The notes: generated by a model from the sequence alone, not told the origin. A stretch of 17,335 bases of DNA from Pseudomonadota bacterium (GCA_023422695.1 JAFAGN010000121.1:1-17335); one strand, 5' to 3'; counted from the stretch's first letter, positions 1-7,392 are shown. A program made the numbers and translations.

Positions 1-15
1 CTTCTCAGTGAAGCG

Positions 16-34
16 CCCTTCGACAAGCTCAGGG
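16..34. repeat. Dispersed intergenic repeat core (CCTTCGACAAGCTCAGG type)
   Basis: The 19 bases here are a C3/G3-flanked, weakly palindromic word downstream of the minus-strand lipoprotein gene, which stops at 76. From general knowledge, this word is scattered through intergenic DNA of many GC-rich bacteria, so I read it as a dispersed repeat rather than a gene part. The surrounding 75 bases hold no coding sequence I can support. Its function, possibly transcript-end processing, is inference. The element may continue beyond the left window edge. Confidence 0.5.
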
Positions 35-75
35 CTACGGCGAAGACCGATTGGTCAGTTTCAATCCATTTGCCG

Positions 76-519
76 TCAATCGCGGCAATAGCCCTCGCCA
101 TCCTTGACCTTCAGGCAATCCTTCTTGCCCGCCAGATATTTCAGGCCCGTCGCATCGCCCGTCGACGCCGCCAGTGTCAGCGTTTCGCCGCCGCGCTGGA
201 ACGTGATCCCGCCGTCGCTGTCGCTGCCGTCATAGGTGCCTTTGGTGTCGAGGTCCGACTGCATCTCGAGCTTGTATTTGCCGGGTTCGGCGGTGGTGAT
301 CGTCGCATACATGCCTTCGACCCCGGTCCATTTGCCCGCCCATGCTGCGTGGCGATGCGCCGCGGCAGCGGGATCGGCGGCTTCGGCGCCCTCGGTCGGC
401 ACGGTTTCAACCGGCACTTCGGTCGTCGCCGTATCGGCGGGCGCAGGCGCCTCGGCCTTTTCGCACCCCGTCAGCAACACCAGCGCGGCTGCGCTCGCCA
501 GAATTACGCTCTTCTGCAT
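76..519 (-). CDS. Small hypothetical lipoprotein
   Basis: This 147-residue protein begins with a short lysine-containing n-region and a hydrophobic stretch ending in the lipobox LLTGC. Cys19 would be the lipidated residue after signal peptidase II cleavage. An Ala/Pro/Thr/Glu-rich linker (about 20-55) follows, probably a flexible tether, then a small domain of about 90 residues. That domain is rich in Thr, Gly and alternating hydrophobic residues, which suggests beta strands, and it has two C-terminal cysteines (KDCLKV and GYCRD) that could form a disulfide in the periplasm. The start at 519 is chosen because a GGAGAA ribosome site lies just upstream and the signal peptide starts there. The same frame stays open upstream to 918, but that part runs antisense-like through the dehydratase gene and is low-complexity Arg/Gly. 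It lies 56 bases downstream of the dehydratase on the same strand. I do not recognise a function. Confidence 0.8.
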   Translation of the reverse strand: MQKSVILASAAALVLLTGCEKAEAPAPADTATTEVPVETVPTEGAEAADPAAAAHRHAAWAGKWTGVEGMYATITTAEPGKYKLEMQSDLDTKGTYDGSDSDGGITFQRGGETLTLAASTGDATGLKYLAGKKDCLKVKDGEGYCRD

Positions 520-575
520 CTCGCTTCTCCTTCGCCGTTCCAACGCGCCAGATGGAGCAGATATCCCGCGCGGCG

Positions 576-1565
576 TCACCCGGCGATTATTTGCGCATAA
601 AGCTCTGGATCGACATTGCCGCCCGACAGGGTAACCAGCGTCGCCTCGCCCAGTTCGACCTTGCCCGCCAGCACCGCCGCCAGCGCCGCCGCGCCGCCAG
701 GTTCCACGACCAGATGCAGCCGCTCGAACGCGACGCGCATCGCGTGGCGAACCTCGTCGCGTGTCACAACCACGCCGCGCACGCCACGCGCCTGCAGCAC
801 CGCAAAATTGATCGGCCACGTCTGCGGCGTCTGCAACGCGTCGCATTCGGTCGGATAGGCCAGATCCTCGACCGACAGAATTTCGCCAGCTGCCAGCGAG
901 CGCGTCACATCGTCCCAACCCTCGGGCTCAACCGCGATGATCTCGGCATCGGGGCAGGCCAGCGCCAGCCCCGCGGACAATCCGCCGCCGCCGCAACACG
1001 CCACCACCTTGTCGGGTCCGGCGATCCCGCGCGCCGCCAGTTGCGCCCGCGCCTCGATCCCCGCGCTCCCCTGTCCCTCGATGATCCACGGATCGCCATA
1101 GGCATGGACGAGCGTCCCGCCGCTCGCTTCGAGCAGCTTCGCCGCCACCGCATCGCGCGATTCGGTGACGCGGTCGTACAGCACCACCTCGGCACCCAGC
1201 GCGCGCGTCGCCGCCAGCTTCATCTTCGGCGCGTTGCTCGGCATCACGATCGTGGCCGCTATGCCCAGCCGCTTTGCCGCCCACGCGACGCCCTGCGCAT
1301 GATTGCCGCTCGACACGCCGACCACCCCTGCCGCGGCCTGTTCGGGCGTCAGGTCGGTCAAGCGATGCCAGGCGCCGCGGATCTTGAACGCGCCGACGGG
1401 TTGCAGGCACTCGGCCTTGCACCAGATGGTCCGACCGTCGATCTCCATCGGCAACAGCGGCGTTTGCGGAAGCAGCGCGGCGACTTTCGCCGCGGCGCGT
1501 TCGACACCCGCGAGCGCGGGTGCGCGGTTCGTGTCGAGCAAGGGATCGGGGCTTTGCTGTGTCAT
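576..1565 (-). CDS. PLP-dependent threonine/serine dehydratase-like enzyme (no ACT domain)
   Basis: This is a fold-type II PLP enzyme of the threonine ammonia-lyase/serine racemase family, 329 residues. Lys61 in GAFKIRG is the expected Schiff-base lysine. SSGNHAQG (85-92) is the substrate-carboxylate/PLP asparagine loop, CGGGGLSAG (191-199) is the phosphate-binding glycine loop, and SGGNVD (314-319) lines the pyridine-nitrogen side. The length covers only the catalytic domain. The C-terminal ACT-like regulatory domain of biosynthetic IlvA is absent, so feedback inhibition by isoleucine is not expected. The likely reaction is deamination of L-threonine or L-serine to a 2-oxo acid. Serine racemase or hydroxyaspartate ammonia-lyase activity cannot be excluded from sequence. 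The ATG at 1565 has a TAGGAC-type ribosome site upstream. It is divergent from the polyamine dehydrogenase and may be co-transcribed with the lipoprotein gene. Confidence 0.9.
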   Translation of the reverse strand: MTQQSPDPLLDTNRAPALAGVERAAAKVAALLPQTPLLPMEIDGRTIWCKAECLQPVGAFKIRGAWHRLTDLTPEQAAAGVVGVSSGNHAQGVAWAAKRLGIAATIVMPSNAPKMKLAATRALGAEVVLYDRVTESRDAVAAKLLEASGGTLVHAYGDPWIIEGQGSAGIEARAQLAARGIAGPDKVVACCGGGGLSAGLALACPDAEIIAVEPEGWDDVTRSLAAGEILSVEDLAYPTECDALQTPQTWPINFAVLQARGVRGVVVTRDEVRHAMRVAFERLHLVVEPGGAAALAAVLAGKVELGEATLVTLSGGNVDPELYAQIIAG

Positions 1566-1629
1566 GGCTTCGTCCTATAGGGCCGGGCATACAAGACAAG
1601 CCGCATAGGTAGGCGCAGGAGATTTTTCG
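1566..1629. promoter_or_regulatory. Divergent intergenic region (dehydratase / polyamine dehydrogenase)
   Basis: These 64 bases separate two divergent genes and must hold both promoters unless transcription starts inside a gene. On the plus side, AGGAG at 1617-1621 lies eight bases before the ATG at 1630 and fixes that start. On the minus strand a CTTGTC box followed about 15 bases later by TATAGG is a weak sigma-70-like candidate for the dehydratase. I see no clear operator. Confidence 0.35.
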
Positions 1630-2838
1630 ATGAGCAAGGTTCTGGTGATCGGCGCAGGCGGCGTCGGTTCGGTCGCGGTGCACAAGATGGCGATGAACCC
1701 CGACATCTTTCCCGACATCACGCTGGCCAGCCGCCGCAAGTTCAAATGCGACGCGATCGCCGAATCGGTGAAGGCGCGCACCGGTGTCACGATCAAGACC
1801 GCCGAGGTCGACGCCGACCATATCGACGCGACCGCGGCACTGATCCGCGAAATCGGCGCGACGCATGTCGTCAACCTCGCGCTGCCTTATCAGGATCTCA
1901 CCATCATGGAGGCGTGCCTGTCGACCGGCGCGCATTATATGGACACCGCCAATTACGAACCGCGCGACGAGGCGAAGTTCGAATATCATTGGCAGTGGGC
2001 GTATCATGACCGCTTCAAGGATGCCGGGCTGATGGCGCTGCTCGGCTCGGGCTTCGACCCCGGCGTCACCAGCGTGTTCACCACCTGGCTGAAAAAGCAT
2101 CATTTCGACCGCATCGACACGCTCGACATCCTCGACTGCAACGGCGGCGATCACGGCCAGCATTTCGCCACCAACTTCAACCCAGAGATCAACATCCGCG
2201 AAGTGACCGCGGTCGCGCGCCATTGGGAAAATGGCGACTGGGTCGAAACCCCGCCGATGTCGGTGAAGCAGAAATTCGACTTCGAAGCGGTGGGCGAAAA
2301 GACGATGTACCTCATGTATCATGAGGAGATCGAAAGCCTGAAGACGCACCTGCCCGAAATCAAGCGCATCCGGTTCTGGATGACCTTCGGCGAGGCCTAT
2401 ATCACCCACCTCAACGTGCTCCAGAATGTCGGCATGACGCGGATCGACCCGGTGATCTACGAAGGTCGCGAGATCGTCCCGCTACAGTTCCTCAAAGCCG
2501 TGCTCCCCGAACCGTCGAGCCTGGGCGAAACGACCAAGGGCAAGACCAACATCGGCGTCATCGCCACCGGCCTGGGTCAGGACGGGAAGGAAAAGACCCT
2601 CTATCTCTATAACATCTGCGACCATGAGGACGCCTATGCCGAAACCGGCAATCAGGCGGTCAGCTACACCACCGGCGTCCCGGCGATGATTGGCGCGGCG
2701 ATGATGGTGACGAATACGTGGTCGGGTGACGGCGTGTTCAACATGGAACAGATGGATCCCGATCCGTTCATGGACATGCTGAACAAGCACGGCCTGCCGT
2801 GGCAGGTGAAGGAACTGGCCGGGCCCTTAAATTTCTAA
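1630..2838 (+). CDS. Carboxynorspermidine/carboxyspermidine dehydrogenase (saccharopine dehydrogenase family)
   Basis: The 402-residue protein opens with an NAD(P)-binding Rossmann motif, VLVIGAGGVGS (4-14), and has the overall organisation of the saccharopine dehydrogenase family. Landmarks include LASRR after the second beta strand, HVVNLALPYQD, and the GSGFDPGVTSVF stretch typical of the carboxynorspermidine dehydrogenase branch. The enzyme reductively condenses a diamine (putrescine or 1,3-diaminopropane) with aspartate beta-semialdehyde, giving carboxyspermidine or carboxynorspermidine in the cytoplasm. The partner decarboxylase lies three genes downstream at 4393, and a putrescine-forming decarboxylase is at 7647, so carboxyspermidine is the likelier product. 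The start is supported by AGGAG eight bases upstream. It is the first gene of the plus-strand group. A palindromic repeat separates it from the next gene, so the four genes may not form one uniform transcript. Confidence 0.92.
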   Translation: MSKVLVIGAGGVGSVAVHKMAMNPDIFPDITLASRRKFKCDAIAESVKARTGVTIKTAEVDADHIDATAALIREIGATHVVNLALPYQDLTIMEACLSTGAHYMDTANYEPRDEAKFEYHWQWAYHDRFKDAGLMALLGSGFDPGVTSVFTTWLKKHHFDRIDTLDILDCNGGDHGQHFATNFNPEINIREVTAVARHWENGDWVETPPMSVKQKFDFEAVGEKTMYLMYHEEIESLKTHLPEIKRIRFWMTFGEAYITHLNVLQNVGMTRIDPVIYEGREIVPLQFLKAVLPEPSSLGETTKGKTNIGVIATGLGQDGKEKTLYLYNICDHEDAYAETGNQAVSYTTGVPAMIGAAMMVTNTWSGDGVFNMEQMDPDPFMDMLNKHGLPWQVKELAGPLNF

Positions 2839-2854
2839 TCGATATTACGTCTTG

Positions 2855-2922
2855 CGTCATTTCCGCGAACGCGGGAACCCACTAGCGGCGTCCAAATTGG
2901 GTTTCTCCTCGCGGGAATGACG
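2855..2922. repeat. Palindromic dispersed repeat (CGTCATTYCCGCG...CGCGGGAATGACG)
   Basis: The left end CGTCATTTCCGCG and right end CGCGGGAATGACG are inverted copies differing at one position, about 40 bases apart. The left unit also folds by itself: CCGCG (2863-2867), AA, CGCGG (2870-2874), extended by a G-U and an A-T pair. A second inner pair is GGGAACCCA against TGGGTTTCTCC. From general knowledge this resembles the widespread GTCATTCCCGCGAAAGCGGGAATCC intergenic repeat. It fills most of the 97-base gap between the dehydrogenase and the hydrolase and ends one base before AGAGG (2923-2927), the hydrolase ribosome site. It could partly terminate transcription or stabilise the upstream transcript; that is inference. 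Confidence 0.75.
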
Positions 2923-2935
2923 AGAGGTTGTTGAT

Positions 2936-4018
2936 ATGAAATTGCAAATTGCTGCGTTCACCTTGCTTGCGGCGATCAGCACGCCCGCCGCCGCGCAGAC
3001 CGACGACGCCTATGCCCCCGCGCGCGCGATCGTTGCCGACATCGGCAAGATCGTCACCCCCAACGGCGTGCAGGAAACCTTCGAAGCCACGCTCGGCGGC
3101 GCCCGGCAGGTGGTGAACGTCCGCGGCTCGGACAAGGCCAACCCGATCCTCGTCTTCGTCCACGGCGGCCCCGGCGCGGTCGAGATGCCCTTTGCGTGGG
3201 CATTCCAGCGCCCATGGGAAGATGTCTTCACCGTCGTCCAATATGACCAGCGCGGCGCGGGACGCTCTTACCCGCTCAACGATCCCGCGACGCTTGCGCC
3301 GACGATGACCGTGGAGCGGTACCGCGACGACGCCATCGAACTTATCGACCTGCTCAAGAAACGCTATGGCAAGCGCAAGGTCGTGCTGATGGGCCACAGC
3401 TGGGGTTCGATCGTCGGCCTGTCGGTCGCGGTAAAGCGTCCCGATTTGCTCTACACTTATGTCGGCGTGGGCCAAGGCATTGATTTTCGGGCGGGCGAAA
3501 AGGCAGGCATGGCGTGGACGCGCGCCAAGGCTGTCGCCGCGGGTAACAGCGAAGCGGTCGCCGCAATCGACGCGCTTGCCCCCTATCCGGCGGGCGAGTT
3601 CACGATCGCCAAGGCCGACGGCTGGCGCAAATATGCGATCCCCTACGGATCGCTGATGCACAATAAGCCCGACCTCAATCTCTATTTCCAGACTCCGCGC
3701 CTCTCGCCTGAATATAGCGAGGCTGACCGCAAAGCGTGGAGCCAGGGCAGTGCTTTCTCGGTCACGACGCTCTGGCCACGCCTTGCGGATGTCAGCTTCG
3801 CCGATGTGAAGAAGATGGAAGTGCCGGTCGTCTTCATGCTCGGTCGGCACGATTATACGGTGCCATCGCCCGTCGCCGCCGACTGGTTCGAACAGGTCAA
3901 AGCCCCATCAAAGAAGCTCGTCTGGCTCGAACATTCGGCGCATATGCCGATGGTTGAGGAGCCGGGGCATTTCTTTGCCGCCCTGCTCCGTGACGTATTA
4001 CCGCTGACCAAGGAGTAA
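2936..4018 (+). CDS. Secreted alpha/beta-hydrolase, proline iminopeptidase-like
   Basis: The 360-residue protein has a classic signal peptide (MKLQ, a hydrophobic core, and AAA-QT as likely cleavage near residue 20), so it should act in the periplasm. The mature part is an alpha/beta-hydrolase. HGGPG (76-80) forms the oxyanion hole and is characteristic of the prolyl iminopeptidase branch. YDQRGAGRS (103-111) follows, then the nucleophile elbow GHSWGS with Ser155, an acid at Asp306 in GRHDYTVP and His336 in HSAHMP. The triad is therefore complete. It could release N-terminal proline from peptides or hydrolyse other amides or esters; the substrate cannot be read from sequence. It lies between two polyamine genes and seven bases upstream of the DUF486 gene, so it is probably co-transcribed with that gene. 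AGAGG at 2923-2927 supports the start. Confidence 0.88.
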   Translation: MKLQIAAFTLLAAISTPAAAQTDDAYAPARAIVADIGKIVTPNGVQETFEATLGGARQVVNVRGSDKANPILVFVHGGPGAVEMPFAWAFQRPWEDVFTVVQYDQRGAGRSYPLNDPATLAPTMTVERYRDDAIELIDLLKKRYGKRKVVLMGHSWGSIVGLSVAVKRPDLLYTYVGVGQGIDFRAGEKAGMAWTRAKAVAAGNSEAVAAIDALAPYPAGEFTIAKADGWRKYAIPYGSLMHNKPDLNLYFQTPRLSPEYSEADRKAWSQGSAFSVTTLWPRLADVSFADVKKMEVPVVFMLGRHDYTVPSPVAADWFEQVKAPSKKLVWLEHSAHMPMVEEPGHFFAALLRDVLPLTKE

Positions 4019-4025
4019 TGCCGGG

Positions 4026-4379
4026 ATGACCACCTATCTCGCCCCGATCGGGCTGCTGATCATCTCGAACATCTTCATGACCTTTGCCTGGTACGGCCAC
4101 CTCGGCGACATGTCGCGGCCGTTGTGGCTGGCGGTACTGATCGCGTGGGGCATCGCCTTTTTCGAATATTGCCTCGCGGTCCCGGCCAACCGTATCGGTT
4201 ACAGCGTTTATACCGCCGCCGAACTCAAGACCTTGCAGGAAGTCATCACCCTCGTCATATTCGCCGGGTTCGCGGTCTTCTGGCTCGGTGAGAAGCTGAC
4301 CGTGAACCATCTCGTCGGCTTTGTCCTGATTGCGGCGGGGGCGTTTTTCATCTTCAAGGGACCGATTGCGGTCTCATAG
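4026..4379 (+). CDS. DMT-superfamily-like membrane protein, DUF486 family
   Basis: This small 117-residue inner-membrane protein has four predicted hydrophobic helices (about 5-21, 33-52, 70-88 and 94-112), the size and topology of small multidrug-resistance transporters. The conserved signatures AWYGHL near the end of helix 1, FEYCLAVPANRIGY after helix 2 and the KTLQEVITL segment identify the DUF486 family, which databases usually label DMT family protein. Its substrate is not established. It starts seven bases after the hydrolase stop. Its own TAG stop overlaps the AGGAA ribosome site of the decarboxylase 13 bases downstream, which suggests coupled expression with polyamine synthesis. By analogy with the SMR pair MdtJI, which exports spermidine in E. 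coli, a polyamine-related transport role is possible but is inference. Confidence 0.85.
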   Translation: MTTYLAPIGLLIISNIFMTFAWYGHLGDMSRPLWLAVLIAWGIAFFEYCLAVPANRIGYSVYTAAELKTLQEVITLVIFAGFAVFWLGEKLTVNHLVGFVLIAAGAFFIFKGPIAVS

Positions 4380-4392
4380 GAACCAAAAACCC

Positions 4393-5580
4393 ATGGAAAC
4401 CCGTGCCGGCGATCCCGGAGCTTTCGCGAGCTTCGACCTCAGCCGCGTCCCCTCACCCGCCTTTGTCGTCGACGCCGCCAAGGTGCGCGCCAATCTGGCT
4501 GTGCTCCGCCATATCGGCGACGCGTCGGGCGCCCGCGTGCTGGCGGCGCTCAAGGCCTTTTCGATGTGGTCGCTGGGCAGCACCGTCACCGACTATCTCG
4601 ACGGCGTCTGCGCCTCGGGACTTTATGAGGCCAAGCTCGGCCGCGAGGAATATGGCGGTCCAACCGGCGATAAGGAGGTCGCCACCTATTGCGCCGGCTA
4701 CAAGGAAGCCGACTTGCCCGAAATCGCCCGACTGTCGGATCATCTGATCTTCAATTCGCCGGGCCAGATCGCACGCTTCCGTCCGCTACTCGACGACCTG
4801 CGTGCAGAGGGTGCGACGTTCGACATCGGCCTGCGGATCAACCCGATGCACAGCGAGGGCGAAGTCGCCAAATATGACCCCGCCGCGCCGTGCAGCCGCC
4901 TTGGCTTCCCCGTCACCCAATTGCTGCCCGAACATATGGAGGGCATCGACGGGGTGCATATGCACAGCCTGTGCGAACAGGACTTCCCGCCGCTGCAGCG
5001 CACCTGGGAAGCCGTGCAGCCGATGCTGCGTCCTTTCTTCGGCCAGCTGAAATGGATCAACTTCGGCGGCGGCCATCATGTCACCCGCGCCGATTATCAG
5101 GTCGAGGACCTGATCGCGTTCCTGAAACAGGTCCGCGCGGCGACCGACTGCGACGTGATGATCGAACCCGGCGAAGCGATCGCGCTCGACGCCGGCATCC
5201 TTATCGGCGAAGTCCTCGACCTGTTCGACAACGGGATGGCGATCGGCATCACCGACGTCTCGGCGACCTGCCACATGCCCGATGTGATCGAGGCGCCCTA
5301 TCGTCCCGCACTGCTCGGCGAGGGGAGCGACGGCTTACCAACCCGGCTCGGCGGCCCGTCGTGCCTCGCGGGCGATGTCATCGGCGACTACCGCCTCCCC
5401 GGCGGCGCCCGCATCGGCCAGCGCTTCGCCTTCCTCGACCAGGCGCATTATTCGATGGTCAAGACGAACACGTTCAACGGCGTGCCGTTGCCGTCGATCT
5501 GGCTGTGGGACAGTGACACCGACGCGCTGAAACTGGTGCGCGAGTTCGGGTATGAGGATTTCAAGACGCGGTTGAGTTGA
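4393..5580 (+). CDS. nspC: Carboxynorspermidine/carboxyspermidine decarboxylase
   Basis: This 395-residue PLP enzyme belongs to the fold-type III (alanine racemase-like) decarboxylases. Lys54 in AALKAFS is the Schiff-base lysine. GVHMHSLCE (187-195) and the glycine loop NFGGGHH (223-229) contact the cofactor, and EPGEAIA (258-264) is the conserved PLP-phosphate arginine-loop equivalent. DVSATCHMPDVIEAPYRP (288-305) and GPSCLAGD (321-328) are hallmarks of the NspC branch, with Cys324 as the catalytic cysteine. It removes CO2 from carboxyspermidine or carboxynorspermidine to give spermidine or norspermidine. The start at 4393 is preferred over an in-frame ATG at 4330: the latter lies inside the DUF486 gene, while AGGAA at 4378-4382 is well placed for 4393. 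It pairs with the dehydrogenase at 1630, although two unrelated genes lie between. The gene runs almost directly into a multi-hairpin repeat. Confidence 0.93.
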   Translation: METRAGDPGAFASFDLSRVPSPAFVVDAAKVRANLAVLRHIGDASGARVLAALKAFSMWSLGSTVTDYLDGVCASGLYEAKLGREEYGGPTGDKEVATYCAGYKEADLPEIARLSDHLIFNSPGQIARFRPLLDDLRAEGATFDIGLRINPMHSEGEVAKYDPAAPCSRLGFPVTQLLPEHMEGIDGVHMHSLCEQDFPPLQRTWEAVQPMLRPFFGQLKWINFGGGHHVTRADYQVEDLIAFLKQVRAATDCDVMIEPGEAIALDAGILIGEVLDLFDNGMAIGITDVSATCHMPDVIEAPYRPALLGEGSDGLPTRLGGPSCLAGDVIGDYRLPGGARIGQRFAFLDQAHYSMVKTNTFNGVPLPSIWLWDSDTDALKLVREFGYEDFKTRLS

Positions 5581-5583
5581 GTC

Positions 5584-5717
5584 GCCCCTCCCTGTCGCGC
5601 AGCGATGGGGAGGTGGCAGCGCGGAGCGCTGACGGAGGGGCTTTGGCACTACCGCCGCGCCCCTCCACCGCCGCCTGCGGCGACGGTCCCCCTCCCCATG
5701 GCTTCGCCACAGGGAGG
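5584..5717. repeat. Composite multi-hairpin dispersed repeat between convergent genes
   Basis: Nearly the whole 138-base gap between the convergent decarboxylase and reductase-like genes is a chain of stem-loops. CCTCCC and GGGGAGG bracket 5588-5613. AGCGC-GGA-GCGCT lies at 5618-5630, GAGGGG (about 5635-5640) can pair with CCCCTC (about 5660-5665), CGCCGC-CT-GCGGCG lies at 5669-5682, and CCTCCC...GGGAGG with TGG-CTTCG-CCA lies at 5691-5717. The right end touches the reductase stop codon at 5719. The CCCTCCC...GGCTTCGCCACRGGGAGG pattern resembles a repeat family common in sphingomonad intergenic DNA. A bidirectional terminator role is plausible from position. Confidence 0.75.
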
Positions 5718-5718
5718 A

Positions 5719-7383
5719 TCAGCTTGCCACAACCTCTGCCAGCGCCTGATGAATGTCGCTGACCACCACCGATCCCTCGCCCACCGATGACGCGACGCGC
5801 TTGACCGATCCCTTGCGCACGTCGCCGATCGCATAAATCCGCGGCCAGCTCGTCTCGTAGCGGCTCGGCATGCGGTCCAGCGACCACCCGGCCTTGACCA
5901 GCTCCATCGGCGCGATGTCGGCGCCGGTCTTCACAAAGCCGCGCTCGTCGCACACCATTTCCTTGGGCAGCCAGCCGGTGTTCGGACTGGCGCCAAGGAA
6001 CAGGAACAGGAAACGGCAATCACAGCCGCTTTCCGCACCCGTTTCGCGGCAGCGATAGGTGATCCCGTCGAGCCAGCCGCCCGCCGCATCCGCGCCGTGC
6101 AGCGCGACGACATCGGTCATCGCATGCAGTTCGATGTTCGGATGTTCCTCCAGCCGCTTGACCAGATATTCGGACATCGTCTCGCGCAGCGACGCGCGGC
6201 GGAAGATAACATGGACCTTGCGCGCCGCATTGGCGAGGTAGATCGCCCCCTGCCCTGCCGAATTGCCCGCGCCGACGACGGTGACCTCCGCATTGCCGCA
6301 CAGCTGCGCTTCCATCGGTGTCGCCCCGTAAAATATCCCGCGGCCCTCATAATGTTCGATGTCGTCGATCGGCAGGCGCTGATATTGCGCGCCACTCGCG
6401 ATCACCACCGCGCGGCTGCGCAGCTTGCGGCCATCGGCGAGCTTCAGGCAATAGGCCTCGTCATCGCGGTCGATCGCGGCGCCGCGCACCGGCGCGACCA
6501 GCCGCGCACCGAACTTCTGCGCCTGCACCGTCGCCCGCCGCGCCAGCTCATTGCCCGAAATGCCGGTGGGAAAGCCGAGGTAATTTTCGATCTTCGACGA
6601 CGTCCCGGCCTGTCCCCCCGGCGCCAGCGCGTCGATCGCGATGACCGTCAGCCCTTCCGACGCGGCATAGACCGCTGCAGCCAGCCCGCCGGGACCGCTG
6701 CCGACGACGATCACGTCGGCCGTCGCGCCATCGGGCAGCAGATCGAGCCCCAGCGCCGCGGCCAGCTGCTCCGGGGTCGGCTGCTCCAGCACGTCGGCGG
6801 CGCCCAGGATCACTGCGGGCAATCGATCTTCGGCGAGGCCGCGTTCGGCCATCAAATGCTCCGCCACCGGCCCATCGGCGGGGTCGAACCAGCGGTGCGC
6901 CACACCATGCTTCGCCAGCAGATCGCGCAGCGCATAGACGCTGCGATCCAGCGCCGCGCCGATCACGATCACCGCCGCAAAACCGCGGCGGTTGCTGAAC
7001 TCGCGCCTGGCGGCAAAAATGCGGACAAAAATGTCGGAATAATGCGAATTGCCCGCGATCAGTCGCTGGAAATCGCCATGCGCGATCCGCAGGATTTCGC
7101 CATCGACGCCCATTTCGACGCGCGACAGGTGCCGCTGTCCGGTCAGCACCGACAGGTCGCCCGCGAACTGCCCCCTCTCCATCCACCCGACACGCTTTGG
7201 CCCGTCATCGGTCGACGCAAAGATGTCGGTATGCCCCGACAAGGTAACGATGCAATCGGGCGACATCGTCCCCTCGGCGATCAGCAGCGTCCCGGCGCGA
7301 TGCGATTCGACGATGCCAAAGGCGCAGAGCTCGTCGAGCTCGGCGTCGCTGAACGTGTGATTCACTTCGGCGGGAGAGACCAT
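5719..7383 (-). CDS. Cyclic-nucleotide-binding / thioredoxin-like / thioredoxin-reductase-like fusion, no CxxC
   Basis: The protein is 554 residues from the ATG at 7383; an in-frame GTG at 7392 would add three residues, and neither has a strong ribosome site. Residue numbers below count from the GTG. Residues about 12-130 form a cNMP-binding (CRP-like) beta-barrel domain, with GQFAGDLSVLTGQR in the phosphate-binding-cassette position. About 138-216 is a thioredoxin/glutaredoxin-like segment without a CxxC. From 224 on it is a thioredoxin-reductase-like flavoprotein: GSGPGG (231-236) binds FAD, GAGNSAG (374-380) binds NAD(P)H, and YAIGDVRKGSVKRVASSVGEG near the end is the flavin-binding C-terminal motif. 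Where true thioredoxin reductase has CAxC this protein has YGATPMEAQLC, so it cannot do classical dithiol exchange. A cNMP-controlled NAD(P)H oxidoreductase is the reasonable reading; substrate unknown. It is divergent from the ornithine decarboxylase. Confidence 0.88.
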   Translation of the reverse strand: MVSPAEVNHTFSDAELDELCAFGIVESHRAGTLLIAEGTMSPDCIVTLSGHTDIFASTDDGPKRVGWMERGQFAGDLSVLTGQRHLSRVEMGVDGEILRIAHGDFQRLIAGNSHYSDIFVRIFAARREFSNRRGFAAVIVIGAALDRSVYALRDLLAKHGVAHRWFDPADGPVAEHLMAERGLAEDRLPAVILGAADVLEQPTPEQLAAALGLDLLPDGATADVIVVGSGPGGLAAAVYAASEGLTVIAIDALAPGGQAGTSSKIENYLGFPTGISGNELARRATVQAQKFGARLVAPVRGAAIDRDDEAYCLKLADGRKLRSRAVVIASGAQYQRLPIDDIEHYEGRGIFYGATPMEAQLCGNAEVTVVGAGNSAGQGAIYLANAARKVHVIFRRASLRETMSEYLVKRLEEHPNIELHAMTDVVALHGADAAGGWLDGITYRCRETGAESGCDCRFLFLFLGASPNTGWLPKEMVCDERGFVKTGADIAPMELVKAGWSLDRMPSRYETSWPRIYAIGDVRKGSVKRVASSVGEGSVVVSDIHQALAEVVAS

Positions 7384-7392
7384 GGGCTGCAC

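Noticed and set aside
520..918. The lipoprotein reading frame stays open upstream to 918 on the minus strand
   Set aside because: That part overlaps the dehydratase gene on the same strand in another frame, is Arg/Gly-rich without family features, and a signal peptide with its own ribosome site begins at 519.
928..2409. A 493-codon open frame on the minus strand across the dehydratase and polyamine dehydrogenase
   Set aside because: It overlaps two well-recognised genes and its translation is Arg/Asp/His-rich with no family motif, typical of out-of-frame reading in GC-rich DNA.
5584..5717. CRISPR array or tRNA-like structure in the hairpin-rich gap
   Set aside because: There are no regularly spaced identical direct repeats and no cloverleaf with a T-loop; it is a chain of unrelated hairpins.
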